Assembly: GCA_943370025.1 (NCBI GenBank)
Contig: CALRPI020000012.1
Coordinates: 23,212-87,211, forward strand
Source: JAAUUE01 sp943370025
Lineage (GTDB): Bacteria > Cyanobacteriota > Cyanobacteriia > Cyanobacteriales > JAAUUE01
Length of the DNA: 64,000 nt
Reading direction: 5' to 3'
In this document: positions 24,891 through 34,655 of the stretch, piece after piece
How positions within the stretch are numbered: the stretch's first letter is position 1
Layout of the letters: every line of letters starts with the position of its first letter
Notes under the pieces: generated by a model
Databases searched by the model: none
Seen by the model: the letters and a program-made list of their open reading frames with translations, nothing else
What the model was told of the DNA's origin: nothing
Translations under genes and position numbers: made by a program

Positions 24891-27800
24891 ATGGCAAGGC
24901 ACTTGGTGAATCTGGTGGGAGTTAGTCCTTTGTTGCTGGGGATAATGGTTGCTGTGCCGCAGATGGTAGTAATTCCTTTGGTATTGGCGCAGAATGGTCA
25001 AACTAACCAGAATAGCCAGAGCAGCCAAACAACGGAAGCTCAAAGTTTATTCAATGAAGGGGAACGGCTCTATCAGCAAGGGACTAGGGAATCTTTGCAA
25101 CAAGCTTTAGAAAAATATCAACAGGCTTTACCTTTGTTTCGGGCAACTGGAGACCGAAATAGTGAGGCTGATAGCCTTGGGAGCATTGGCAATATTTACG
25201 AAAGTATCGGGCAACCACAACAGGCATTAAGATACTATCAACAAGCCTTACCAATTCGCAGGGAATTAGGAAATCGCAATCTAGAAGCCACTACTCTGAG
25301 CAACATTGGGTCGGTGTATTACAACCTAGGAGAACCACAAAAGGCATTGAGTTTTCTTCAACAAGCTTTATCAATTAGTAGAGAAATAAGCGATCGTGCT
25401 GGAGAGGCAATCACCCTATCAAATATTGGGGTTGTCTACAACAACATAGGACAATCTCTACAGGCATTGAATTACCATCAACAAGCCTTAATTATTAGTA
25501 GAGAAGTAGGCAATTCAACCGAGGAGAGGTTAAGTCAACGCTCTAGAGAAGCAAATACCCTCATCAATATTGGGGCAGTGTACTACAACCTAGGGCAACC
25601 AGAACAAGCATTAAATTACTTTCAACAAGCCTTACCAATTCTGAGGGACGTAGGTGATTTTCCAGAGGAAAGGCTAAGCCAACGCACTAAGGAAGCGGCA
25701 ACTCTCAATAATATTGGTGAAGTTTATCGAACTATAGGGCAACCTCAACAGGCATTGAATTTCTATCAGCAAGCCTTACCAATTAGTAGGGAAATAGGCG
25801 ATCGCCCCGGAGAAGCAGTGATCCTGAACAATATCGGATCAGTGTACAACAACATAGGGCAACTGCAACAGGCATTGAATTTTTATCAGCAAGCCTTACC
25901 AATTCTGAGAGAAATAAGCGATCGTGCTGGGGAAGCAAACACGTTGAATAATATCGGCTTAGTGTACAACGATATAGGGCAACCTCAACAGGCATTGAAT
26001 TTCTATCAACAAGCCTTGACAATTAGCAGGGAAGTAGGCGATGTCGCCGGGGAAGCAACCACATTGAATAATATCGGCTTAGTGTACAACGACATAGGGC
26101 AACCCCAACAAGCATTGAATTTCTATCAACAAGCCTTGACAATGAGTAGGAAAGTAGGCGATCGATCAGGTGAAGCTACTATCCTGAATAATCTTGGGTT
26201 AGTGTACGACAATATAGGGCAATCCCAACAGGCATTGAATTTCTATCAACAAGCCTTGACAACTAGTAGGGAAGTAGGAGATCGATCAGGTGAAGCTACT
26301 ATCCTGAATAATTTAGCCTCCTTACAAAGAACTCTGAAGGATCTACCCACGGCCTTACAAAATATTCAGGATGCGATCGCCATAGTTGAAGATATCCGGG
26401 GGCAACTGGTCAATCCAGAATTCCGCACTTCTTACTTTGCCACTGTTCAGGACTATTACAAACTACAAATAGACCTATTGATGCAATTTCATCAACAAAA
26501 CCCCAATCAAGGCTATAACAGCCAAGCTTTTAATGTCACTGAACGCTCCAAAGCCCGCACCCTCATCGAACTCCTCACCGAATCTAAAGCTGATATTCGC
26601 ACCGGAGTCGATCCTCAACTATTGCAACAGGAACGGGCAATCCAGAGCCAATTGACAGCCCTTGATAAACAACGGATTGAGCTTGCTAATTCCTCCACAA
26701 ACAAAGAGCAAATAGCTGTCCTAGAAGCCCAACGGGAAACCCTACAAACCCAGTACCGAACTCTGCAATCTCAAATCCGTGCCACCAGCCCTAAATATGC
26801 TGCGCTCAAATATCCTCAACCCCTGACTCTTGAACAAATCCAGCAACAAATCCTTGATGACAACACAGTTATTCTTTCCTATTCCCTAGGTAAAGAACGC
26901 AGCTATCTCTGGCTAGTCAGCAAAACCGAGATGAGTAGTTATGAATTACCACCGAGGAAAACCTTGGAAGACCTAGTAACTCAAAAAGTCCGCCCCCAAT
27001 TGACTAACCCCCGCACTAGTCGTAACAGCTTTATTAACGAGACTTCTGAGCTTAGTAACATTCTCTTGAAACCAGTTCTAGAGAAGATTGGCAATAAGCG
27101 GATAGTTGCGATCGGTGATGGAGCATTACAATACCTACCTTTTGGAGCTTTGCCCGATCCTAGAGCCGAAAGTAATCAATACCAACCGCTGCTAGTCAAT
27201 AACGAAGTTGTTTACCTGCCTTCCGCTTCCACTCTGCAAACCATCCGCAACGAAACCCAAAACCGTCCCCCTGCTCCCAAAACCCTAGCAGTCCTAGCTG
27301 ATCCAGTTTTCTCCACCAATGATCCGCGAGTTGGTTTTGGTTCTAGGTCTGCCCCTAATACTGCAACTGATATTAGTCAATTACCCTTAGCAGCCCAAAA
27401 CTTAGACAGAGCCGCCCAGAATGCCAGAGGTGAATGGAGCCGTCTGCCCGGTACACGCCAAGAATCAGAGACGATTCTCAAACTAGTTCCTCCAAATCAG
27501 AGCCTTGCCCTGTTTGACTTCCAAGCCAACCGAGCCAATGCCCTAAGCAACCAGCTTTCCCAATACCGTTTCATTCATTGGGCAACTCATGGGTTTGCGA
27601 ACACCCAGAAACCTGAACTCTCTGGGATAGTTATGTCCTTAGTCGATCGAACCGGGGCAGGAAGTAATGGTTATTTACTCTTAGAGGATATTTTCAACTT
27701 GAGTTTCAATGCCGATCTAGTAGTCCTGAGTGCCTGTGAAACTGGTTTGGGGGAAGTAGTCCAGGGCGAGGGATTAATAGGTTTAACTAGGGGCTTGATG

Positions 27801-28013
27801 TATGCCGGGACTCCGAGGGTTGTAACTAGCCTCTGGGCAGTGCCAGATAGTCAAACTGCCGACTTGATGGGGAAATTCTATGAAAATATGTTGCAGCAAA
27901 ATCTCAGACCAGCAGAGGCGTTGCGATCGGCACAATTAGAGATGTGGCGATCTCGCAGTTGGATGGCTCCCTACTTTTGGGCAGCTTTCACCCTCCAAGG
28001 AGAATGGCTCTAG
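24891..28013 (+). CDS. Exported TPR-CHAT protein (caspase-like), first of two
   Basis: The start is ATG 24891, 7 bp after GAGGGG, giving about 1040 residues; TTG 24876 and ATG 24885 are less likely. A hydrophobic N-terminus (LLLGIMVAVPQMVVIPLVLA) looks like a Sec signal. About ten 40-residue TPR units of the form QALNFYQQALPISREIGDR precede a coiled region. A C-terminal CHAT domain follows, with the caspase-type dyad His900 (IHWATHGFAN) and Cys949 (LSACETGLG). CHAT domains are predicted clan CD proteases related to separase. The role is unknown; TPRs suggest substrate or partner sensing. A paralogue starts 44 bp after its stop on the same strand, so the two are probably co-transcribed. Confidence 0.9.
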   Translation: MARHLVNLVGVSPLLLGIMVAVPQMVVIPLVLAQNGQTNQNSQSSQTTEAQSLFNEGERLYQQGTRESLQQALEKYQQALPLFRATGDRNSEADSLGSIGNIYESIGQPQQALRYYQQALPIRRELGNRNLEATTLSNIGSVYYNLGEPQKALSFLQQALSISREISDRAGEAITLSNIGVVYNNIGQSLQALNYHQQALIISREVGNSTEERLSQRSREANTLINIGAVYYNLGQPEQALNYFQQALPILRDVGDFPEERLSQRTKEAATLNNIGEVYRTIGQPQQALNFYQQALPISREIGDRPGEAVILNNIGSVYNNIGQLQQALNFYQQALPILREISDRAGEANTLNNIGLVYNDIGQPQQALNFYQQALTISREVGDVAGEATTLNNIGLVYNDIGQPQQALNFYQQALTMSRKVGDRSGEATILNNLGLVYDNIGQSQQALNFYQQALTTSREVGDRSGEATILNNLASLQRTLKDLPTALQNIQDAIAIVEDIRGQLVNPEFRTSYFATVQDYYKLQIDLLMQFHQQNPNQGYNSQAFNVTERSKARTLIELLTESKADIRTGVDPQLLQQERAIQSQLTALDKQRIELANSSTNKEQIAVLEAQRETLQTQYRTLQSQIRATSPKYAALKYPQPLTLEQIQQQILDDNTVILSYSLGKERSYLWLVSKTEMSSYELPPRKTLEDLVTQKVRPQLTNPRTSRNSFINETSELSNILLKPVLEKIGNKRIVAIGDGALQYLPFGALPDPRAESNQYQPLLVNNEVVYLPSASTLQTIRNETQNRPPAPKTLAVLADPVFSTNDPRVGFGSRSAPNTATDISQLPLAAQNLDRAAQNARGEWSRLPGTRQESETILKLVPPNQSLALFDFQANRANALSNQLSQYRFIHWATHGFANTQKPELSGIVMSLVDRTGAGSNGYLLLEDIFNLSFNADLVVLSACETGLGEVVQGEGLIGLTRGLMYAGTPRVVTSLWAVPDSQTADLMGKFYENMLQQNLRPAEALRSAQLEMWRSRSWMAPYFWAAFTLQGEWL

Positions 28014-28057
28014 TTTTGGCTAAAGAAATTTCTGACAATAAACTAAAAGGTACTGCT

Positions 28058-31000
28058 ATGAGATGGATAAATTTGGGACAAGTTGCTCCTTTGCTCTTGG
28101 GGATAGGATTTTTGATGCCACAAGCAGTGGTTACTCCGATAGTGATCGCACAAAGTAGCCAGAGCGATCGACAAACTGAAGCGCAGAGATTATATGAGGA
28201 AGGAAAACTTCTGCGCCAACAGGGAACTAGGGAATCTTTGCAGCAAGCCCTAGAAAATTTTCAGCAGGCTTTAGCTTTATTTCGGGCGCTAGGCGATCGA
28301 TCGGCAGAAGCCGAGAACCTTGGCAGCATTGGGAATGTTTATAGTCGCCTAGGACAAACCCAACTAGCCATAGATTATTACCAACAAGCCTTACCAATTT
28401 TCCGGGAAGTGGGGAATCGCTCTCAAACAGCAGTCGCCCTGAGTAATATTGCCCTATCCTACAGCGATCTTAACCAACCCCAACAAGCCTTAGATTTCCA
28501 TCAACAAGCTTTAGCGATCGAACGAGAAATCGGCAATCGCCCCGGAGAAGCCACGACCCTGTATAGTCTAGGATTTATCTACAACGAGATTAAACAACCC
28601 CAAGAGGCTTTAAATTACTATCAACAAGCTTTAGCGATCAGAAGAGAAATCGGCGAACTTCAGAATGCATCCACGACCTTAAATAATATTGGACTCATTT
28701 ATAGCAATCTTAGCCAACCCCAAGAAGCGTTAAATTACTATCAACAAGCCTTGTCAATTCTTCGGGAAGTAGACAATAATTCGCCCGAAGAAAGGCTACG
28801 CCAACAGCGAGACGAAGCCACAACCCTATATAACATTGGATTTGTCTATAACAATATCAAGCAACCTCAAGAGGCTTTAAATTACTATCAACAAGCTTTA
28901 GTAATTAGAAGAGAAATAGAAGATCTCACTGGAGAAGCCACCCTTTTAAGCAGTATTGGCTCCGTCTATAGCAATATAGGGCGATCGTCAGAAGCCATCA
29001 GTTACTATCAACAAGTCTTATCAATTAGAAGAACCTTGGACGATCGCCGGGGCGAAGCTAGAACCCTGAATAGTATAGGAGATGTTTATAGTGATATGGG
29101 TCAACTGCAACGGGCATTAAATTTTTATCAGCAAGCCTTGCCCATTAGAAGAGAATTAGCCGATCGTCGTGGGGAATCGATCTCCTTAAATAATATTGGC
29201 TATACCTATAGCAATCTGGGGCAGTCCCAAGAAGCTTTGGATTTTCTCCAACAAGCCTTGGTAATTAGCCGGGAAATCGGCAACCGTTTGGAAGAAGCCA
29301 GAGTCCTGAGTAATATGGGGACGGTATATACAGATCTAGGGCAAATACCCAGGGCTTTAGACCTATTGCAACAAGCCCTACTCATCAGCCGGGAAGTAGC
29401 CGATCGCATTGGAGAAGTGGATATCCTAAGTAAGCTTGCGGCAGCATACAAGAGCTTGGGTCAAATACAACAGGCATTAAATTACCATCAACAAGTCTTA
29501 GTAATTAATCGAGAAATGGGCGATCGCATCCGCGAAGCTAGAACCATCAGTGCCTTGGGGAGTATCTATCAACAACTGGGACAACTACAGCAGGCTTTAA
29601 GTTACCATCAACAAGCCTTGGCCATCAGTAGAGAAGTGGGCGATCGATGGGGCGAAGCGGCGATCCTCAATAACCTAGGGACATTATACAAAGCTCTGGG
29701 ACAGTTGCAACAAGCCTTAGATTTTTATCAACAATCTTTGTTAGTGATGGAGGCAGTCGGCAGTCGATTAGGAGAGGTGACCACTCTGATTAATGTGGGA
29801 CAAATATACACCAGTTTGGGACAGTACTCCCAAGCCTTAAATTTCTTGCAACAAGCCCTACCGATAACGCGGGAAATCGGCTATCAAGCTGGAGAAGCCA
29901 CCGCCCTGAATAATATTGGATTTGTTTATGCCAGTACGGGGAAACCACTGCAAGCCTTAACTAACTATCAGCAATCTCTATCAATTCATCGGGCAACTAA
30001 TAATCGATCTGAAGCCGCCAACGTGCTAGCTAATCTAGCCGACATCCAACAGAGGTTAAACAATCTGCCCGTTGCTCTAGAAAATATTCAAGAAGCGATC
30101 GCCATCGTGGAAGATATTCGAGGGCAATTGATCACCCCGGAATTTCGTACTTCCTACTTTGCCTCGGTGCAGAGATACTACAAACTGCAAATTAACCTCC
30201 TGATGCAACTCCACCAACAAAAACCTGATCAAGGTTATGCGGCTCAGGCTTTTAATGTCACCGAGCGATCGAAAGCAAGAACTCTACTGGAACTATTGAC
30301 GGAATCTAAAGCTGATATTCGTACCGGAGTTGACCCCCAATTACTAGCCAAGGAACAGAATCTTCAGAACCAATTGGGGGCGATCGATAAACGCCGCCTT
30401 GAAATTGCCAGTAGTCGCAATGGCAATAGGGAAGCGATCGCCACCTTGGAAACCCAACGAACCACCCTGCAAACTCAATTCCGTGACCTGCAATCCCAAA
30501 TCCGTGCCACTAGCCCCAAATACGCCGACCTAAAGTATCCCCAACCCTTAACCCTTGAGCAAATCCAACAACAAATCCTTGATGACAACACGGTAATTCT
30601 CTCCTATTCCCTAGGAGAAGAACGCAGCTACCTATGGTTAGTCAGCAAAAATCAGATGACCAGCTACCAATTACCTTCAGGAAAAACCATTGAAGATATC
30701 ATCAATAAAAAGGTTCGCCCCCAACTCACCAACCCCCGTGCTAATCTTTATGGCTTCCTCTCCGCAACTTCTGAACTAAGTAATATTCTCCTAAAGCCAG
30801 TTCTAGAGAAGATTGGCAATAAACGGATAGTTGCGATCGGTGATGGAGCATTACAATACCTACCTTTTGGAGCTTTACCCGATCCTAGATCTGAAAATAA
30901 TCAATACCAACCTCTATTGGTCAATAACGAAGTTGTCTACCTACCTTCAGCTTCTACTCTGCAAACCATCCGCAGCGAAACCAAAAATCGCACCCCTGCC

Positions 31001-31723
31001 CCCAAAACCTTAGCCGTCCTTGCTGATCCAGTATTCTCGATCGATGACCAACGAGTAACCCAGAGCTCTACTCCCGTCCCAAATAATGAATTACCCCTAG
31101 CAGCCCAAAATCTCGATCAAGCCGCCCGCAATGCCAGAGGGGATTGGAGCCGTCTTCTCGGTACTCGCCGGGAATCAGAGACAATCCTCAGGCTAGTTCC
31201 CCCGAATCAAAGCCTGTCCCTGTTTGATTTCCAAGCCAACCGAGCCAATGCCCTGAGTAGCCAGCTTTCTCAGTATCGTTTCATCCACTGGGCTACCCAC
31301 GGTTTTGCCAATGCCCAGCAACCAGAATTATCAGGCATAGTTATGTCTTTAGTGCAGGAAAATGGCCAACAGCAGGATGGTTATTTATTGTTGGGAGATA
31401 TTTTTAACCTAAGCTTTAATGCTGATCTAGTTGTCCTGAGTGCTTGTCAAACAGGCTTAGGGGAAGTAATTCAAGGGGAAGGTTTAATCGGCTTAACTAG
31501 GGGATTAATGTATGCCGGAACTCCTAGGGTGGTAACTAGTTTATGGGAAGTACCAGACGATGAAACGGCAACTTTGATGGGTATTTTTTATACTAAGATG
31601 CTAGAGCAAAATCAACCTCCGGCAGAGGCTTTGAGAGCTGCACAGTTAGAGATGTTTCGCTCTCGCCCTTGGATCGCTCCCTACTACTGGGCTGCTTTTA
31701 CCTTGCAAGGAGAATGGCGCTAG
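28058..31723 (+). CDS. Exported TPR-CHAT protein (caspase-like), second of two
   Basis: The start is placed at ATG 28058, which follows AAAAGG and is where homology with the first copy begins (MRWINLGQVAPLLLGIGF). A longer in-frame reading to 27944 overlaps the upstream gene and is unlikely. The protein is about 1221 residues: signal-like N-terminus, about sixteen TPR units with QALNYYQQALAIRREIG-type sequence, a linker, and the CHAT domain with His1081 (IHWATHGFAN) and Cys1130 (LSACQTGLG). The extra TPR units are the main difference from the first copy. A 93-bp stretch of CHAT coding DNA is almost identical between the genes. Substrate and function are unknown. Confidence 0.9.
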   Translation: MRWINLGQVAPLLLGIGFLMPQAVVTPIVIAQSSQSDRQTEAQRLYEEGKLLRQQGTRESLQQALENFQQALALFRALGDRSAEAENLGSIGNVYSRLGQTQLAIDYYQQALPIFREVGNRSQTAVALSNIALSYSDLNQPQQALDFHQQALAIEREIGNRPGEATTLYSLGFIYNEIKQPQEALNYYQQALAIRREIGELQNASTTLNNIGLIYSNLSQPQEALNYYQQALSILREVDNNSPEERLRQQRDEATTLYNIGFVYNNIKQPQEALNYYQQALVIRREIEDLTGEATLLSSIGSVYSNIGRSSEAISYYQQVLSIRRTLDDRRGEARTLNSIGDVYSDMGQLQRALNFYQQALPIRRELADRRGESISLNNIGYTYSNLGQSQEALDFLQQALVISREIGNRLEEARVLSNMGTVYTDLGQIPRALDLLQQALLISREVADRIGEVDILSKLAAAYKSLGQIQQALNYHQQVLVINREMGDRIREARTISALGSIYQQLGQLQQALSYHQQALAISREVGDRWGEAAILNNLGTLYKALGQLQQALDFYQQSLLVMEAVGSRLGEVTTLINVGQIYTSLGQYSQALNFLQQALPITREIGYQAGEATALNNIGFVYASTGKPLQALTNYQQSLSIHRATNNRSEAANVLANLADIQQRLNNLPVALENIQEAIAIVEDIRGQLITPEFRTSYFASVQRYYKLQINLLMQLHQQKPDQGYAAQAFNVTERSKARTLLELLTESKADIRTGVDPQLLAKEQNLQNQLGAIDKRRLEIASSRNGNREAIATLETQRTTLQTQFRDLQSQIRATSPKYADLKYPQPLTLEQIQQQILDDNTVILSYSLGEERSYLWLVSKNQMTSYQLPSGKTIEDIINKKVRPQLTNPRANLYGFLSATSELSNILLKPVLEKIGNKRIVAIGDGALQYLPFGALPDPRSENNQYQPLLVNNEVVYLPSASTLQTIRSETKNRTPAPKTLAVLADPVFSIDDQRVTQSSTPVPNNELPLAAQNLDQAARNARGDWSRLLGTRRESETILRLVPPNQSLSLFDFQANRANALSSQLSQYRFIHWATHGFANAQQPELSGIVMSLVQENGQQQDGYLLLGDIFNLSFNADLVVLSACQTGLGEVIQGEGLIGLTRGLMYAGTPRVVTSLWEVPDDETATLMGIFYTKMLEQNQPPAEALRAAQLEMFRSRPWIAPYYWAAFTLQGEWR

Positions 31724-31877
31724 GGATCGATCGCGGCAAGTTAATAAAACTTAAACCCTTAACCTATGGTTAAGGGTCGGTGCTGTAGTAACCTGAACAG
31801 TAGGATTAAGGCTTAATTTATCCGTTAGTTAGGCTTTGATTTCGATCATCGTTAGGATAAGCATAAGGAAAAAAACT

Positions 31878-32093
31878 ATGGTTCAGCGTGGTTCAAAAGT
31901 CCGCATTCTCAGAAAAGAATCCTACTGGTTTCAAGACGTAGGCACCGTTGCTACAGTTGATCAAAGCGGCATCAAATATCCCGTGATTGTCCGGTTTGAG
32001 AAGGTAAATTACTCTGGTGTGAACACTAATAACTTCAGCCTAGAGGAAGTTGTCGAAGTTGGAGCTCCTGCCAAGAAAGCTGCGGCTAAATAG
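31878..32093 (+). CDS. psaE: Photosystem I reaction centre subunit IV (PsaE)
   Basis: PsaE is a stromal-side photosystem I subunit that helps ferredoxin docking and cyclic electron flow. The start is ATG 31878 (MVQRGSKVRILRKESYWFQD), 6 bp after GGAAAAA. The upstream ATG 31836 would add a non-homologous 14 residues. The product is 71 residues, a single SH3-like domain with GIKYPVIVRFEKVNYSGVNT, NNFSLEEV, and an Ala/Lys-rich tail. A palindrome at about 31755-31775 lies in the upstream spacer. It is separated by 25 bp from mutM. Confidence 0.96.
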   Translation: MVQRGSKVRILRKESYWFQDVGTVATVDQSGIKYPVIVRFEKVNYSGVNTNNFSLEEVVEVGAPAKKAAAK

Positions 32094-32118
32094 TTAGTTA
32101 ACAAGGAAATTTCTCATC

Positions 32119-32973
32119 GTGCCAGAACTGCCAGAAGTTGAAACAGTACGGATTGGACTAGATCAGGTCACGACTAATAAAAATATCAAGGGAGGCGAGG
32201 TATTGCTTAGGCGATCGATCGCCTACCCTTTTTCTTTAGAAGAATTTCTAACGGGCATTACCGGAACCCAGCTTCAACAATGGCAGCGCCGTGGAAAGTA
32301 TCTTTTAGGGAAGCTCGTCAATCAGCAGCAGCAACCCCAAGGCTGGTTAGGAGTCCACCTCAGAATGACCGGACAATTACTCTGGGTCGATCGATCAGAA
32401 CCGATCCATAAACACACCAGAGTCAAACTATCCTTTGCCAACCAAAAAGAATTACGCTTTGTCGATCAACGCACCTTTGGCAAGATATGGTGGGTTCCCC
32501 CTCATCTAGAGATACCAGAGATTATTTCTGGATTAAAACTCATGGGAGTTGAACCCCTCTCAGCAGATTTCACCCCAGAGCATCTAGCAGCAAAGCTCCA
32601 TTCCTGCCGCCGAGTGATTAAAACTGCCTTGTTGGATCAAACGATCGTAGCGGGGATCGGCAATATCTATGCCGATGAAGCACTGTTTTTAAGTGGGATT
32701 AATCCCCATGTTCGGGGGATGGATCTGACCTTTGCAGAGATTAGTAAATTACATCAAGCCATTGTCCAAGTTCTAGAAACTAGCATCAAACACGGCGGCA
32801 CAACTTTTAGTAATTTCCTCAATGTTCAGGGTGTGAATGGCAATTATGGTGGTGTGGCAAATGTCTACAACCGCACCGGATCACCCTGCAAGGTTTGCTC
32901 CACGCCAATTATGAGGGTGAAATTAGGCGGGCGATCGTCCCATTTTTGCCCCCAATGTCAAAGGAAATTGTAG
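32119..32973 (+). CDS. mutM: Formamidopyrimidine-DNA glycosylase (Fpg)
   Basis: MutM excises 8-oxoguanine and Fapy lesions and cleaves the abasic site. The 284-residue protein starts at GTG, so the catalytic Pro2-Glu3 sit in MPELPEVETVR. It has the helix-two-turn-helix region VAGIGNIYADEALFLSGI, and a C-terminal zinc finger CKVC...CPQC with the invariant Arg region (GGRSSHFCPQCQRK). Length is typical. It follows psaE closely on the same strand and may be co-expressed, consistent with oxidative-damage repair in a phototroph, though that link is inference. Confidence 0.96.
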   Translation: MPELPEVETVRIGLDQVTTNKNIKGGEVLLRRSIAYPFSLEEFLTGITGTQLQQWQRRGKYLLGKLVNQQQQPQGWLGVHLRMTGQLLWVDRSEPIHKHTRVKLSFANQKELRFVDQRTFGKIWWVPPHLEIPEIISGLKLMGVEPLSADFTPEHLAAKLHSCRRVIKTALLDQTIVAGIGNIYADEALFLSGINPHVRGMDLTFAEISKLHQAIVQVLETSIKHGGTTFSNFLNVQGVNGNYGGVANVYNRTGSPCKVCSTPIMRVKLGGRSSHFCPQCQRKL

Positions 32974-33064
32974 AAACAATCAGGCTAATTTGGTGATAAA
33001 CATACCCTTGGGAAGAAGCAGAATGTCTTACCATAGAAGATAAAGAGCTAAATTTTTACTCCTC

Positions 33065-33613
33065 ATGGTTATGGAAATAGGTACGATCGTTCTCTACTGT
33101 TTATTAGTTTTAGTTATGGTAGTGGGAATAGCTGGGGCAGTAATCCCAGCTTTACCCGGTTCTAGCCTGATTTTGGTAGCAATTATTGTCTGGGGGGCAA
33201 TCAAAGGGTTCAGCGGTGTGACAGTAGCGCTGGTGGTAGCGATCGCTGTTTTGCTCCTCAGCTTATTAATAGATTTCTTAAGTAGCTATCTCGGTGCGAA
33301 GAAAGCCGGTGCCAGCGACTGGGGACAATGGGGGGCGATGATTGGATTGGTGCTAGGTATCTTGGGCTTGCTGCCAGCCTTGCCTGTAGGTGGTCCCTTG
33401 ATTGGCATGTTTTTTGGTCCTTTGATGGGGGCATTTGTGGGAGAATTTCTCTATCGCCGAGAGTTGGCACTCAAGGAGCGATCGCTAGTCTCGCTCAAAG
33501 CCACTATCGGGATTATCGTCGGCACGATCGTTGGTAATATCATCCAAGGAGTATTAGCCTTAGCAACGGTGATCGTGTTTTTGCTAACTACCTGGTCTCA
33601 AGTTATGGTTTAG
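33065..33613 (+). CDS. DUF456 family membrane protein
   Basis: This 182-residue protein is almost entirely hydrophobic, with about five transmembrane segments and three Gly-rich loops. The pattern GIAGAVIPALPGSSLILVAI and GLVLGILGLLPALPVGGPLI, with GMFFGPLMGAFVGE, is that of the DUF456 family. A basic cytoplasmic loop carries YRRELALKERS. Function is unknown. ATG 33065 is followed by a second ATG at 33071. It stands alone, followed by a P1 palindrome at 33612. Confidence 0.85.
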   Translation: MVMEIGTIVLYCLLVLVMVVGIAGAVIPALPGSSLILVAIIVWGAIKGFSGVTVALVVAIAVLLLSLLIDFLSSYLGAKKAGASDWGQWGAMIGLVLGILGLLPALPVGGPLIGMFFGPLMGAFVGEFLYRRELALKERSLVSLKATIGIIVGTIVGNIIQGVLALATVIVFLLTTWSQVMV

Positions 33614-33693
33614 AGGCTATTTATAGCGTAAGATTTTCCGCCCCCGCCGGGGACGGAAAATCTTACCTTCTAGCCATTTGATAAATAATCTCT
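33612..33693. repeat. Palindromic element, family P1
   Basis: Ends AGAGGCTATTTATA and ATAAATAATCTCT enclose a hairpin with arms GTAAGATTTTCCGCCCC and its complement. It begins on the stop codon of the DUF456 gene. The GTAAGATTTTC core recurs at 50782-50827. Confidence 0.75.
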
Positions 33694-33708
33694 TAGAGAA
33701 GTTACAGC

Positions 33709-33807
33709 AGTTTGAGAGTGGGTGGCTACAGCCACCCACTCTCAAACCCAACATGGATAGAGCTTTCAATATTTGTGGCGTGTCTCATTTGAACGCAAAG
33801 TGCTGTA
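33709..33807. repeat. 99-bp dispersed repeat, family P4, copy 1
   Basis: The sequence starts AGTTTGAGAGTGGGTGGCTA and ends with TTTGAACGCAAAGTGCTGTA. It contains a strong hairpin GAGAGTGGGTGGCT / AGCCACCCACTCTC. It is about 97% identical over 99 bp to 37154-37252. Related hairpins lie at 44352-44387 and 48320-48373. Confidence 0.85.
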
Positions 33808-33845
33808 TGTTAGTCCATTACAAGGAATGAATAGGAGCGATCGCC

Positions 33846-34442
33846 TTGATTATAGTTATTGATAATTACGACAGTTTCACCTACAACCTAGTCCAGTACC
33901 TAGAAGAATTGGGGCAAACCATGCCCGTAGCTAAAGAAGTCCAAGTCTATCGCAATGACCAAATTTCCCTAGAGCAAATTCAACAACTCAAACCCGATGC
34001 CGTGGTAATTTCCCCCGGTCCCGGTCGTCCTGATGATGCGGGCATATCCTTGGATATTATTGCCAAGTTAGGCAAAGATTTACCCATCTTGGGAGTGTGC
34101 TTAGGGCATCAAAGCATTGGGCAGATTTTTGGTGGCGATGTGGTGGCTGCGCCAATTCTCATGCACGGTAAAACCTCAGAGATTGCCCACAGCGGAGTTG
34201 GTGTATTTCAGGGCTTACCGAATCCCTTCACCGCCACTCGCTATCATAGCTTGGTGATCGATCGCCCTACCTGTCCCGACACCCTAGAAATCACCGCTTG
34301 GGTCGCCGATGGCACAGTGATGGGAGTCCGACACCGCCAGTATCCCCACATCCAAGGAGTCCAATTTCACCCAGAGAGCATCCTCACCACCTGCGGCAAG
34401 GAACTTCTGAGAAACTTTTTATCGTCTCTAGTAGTAAACTAA
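33846..34442 (+). CDS. trpG: Glutamine amidotransferase TrpG/PabA
   Basis: This is the class I glutaminase subunit that supplies ammonia to anthranilate synthase or aminodeoxychorismate synthase. The 198-residue protein begins with TTG (MIIVIDNYDSFTYNLVQYLE) after GGAG at a fair distance. It has the oxyanion motif VISPGPGRP, the nucleophile Cys85 in GVCLGHQSIGQ, and the HPES catalytic pair in GVQFHPESI. TrpG and PabA are not separable by sequence alone, and one protein often serves both. No trpE or pabB gene is adjacent. Length is normal. Confidence 0.93.
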   Translation: MIIVIDNYDSFTYNLVQYLEELGQTMPVAKEVQVYRNDQISLEQIQQLKPDAVVISPGPGRPDDAGISLDIIAKLGKDLPILGVCLGHQSIGQIFGGDVVAAPILMHGKTSEIAHSGVGVFQGLPNPFTATRYHSLVIDRPTCPDTLEITAWVADGTVMGVRHRQYPHIQGVQFHPESILTTCGKELLRNFLSSLVVN

Positions 34443-34446
34443 GCAA

Positions 34447-34500
34447 CAGTTATCAGTTAACAGTTATCAGTTAACGGTTATCAGTTAACGGTTATCAGCT
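34447..34500. repeat. Tandem 14-mer repeat
   Basis: Four tandem units of CAGTTATCAGTTAA (the last two read CGGTTATCAG..) follow the trpG stop. The remaining spacer to 34655 carries GTCCGCGACGGCGGACTTTG and GTCGCGGTTTCAACCGCCGG, related to the 40245-40290 region. Confidence 0.8.
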
Positions 34501-34655
34501 TCTCTTAGTCCGCGACGGCGGACTTTGTTCTTGTAGTCGCGGTTTCAACCGCCGGACTTCTTAGAAATCGTCTTAGACTTTGTTCTTGTAGCTGCGATTT
34601 TGATCGCCCTTACAATCATCAAATCAATAATCAAATATATTAAAAAGTTAAAATC

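Noticed and set aside
27944..28057. 38-codon N-terminal extension of the second TPR-CHAT protein
   Set aside because: It overlaps the first CHAT gene's end and lacks homology to the first copy; ATG 28058 has a ribosome site and a matching signal-like start.
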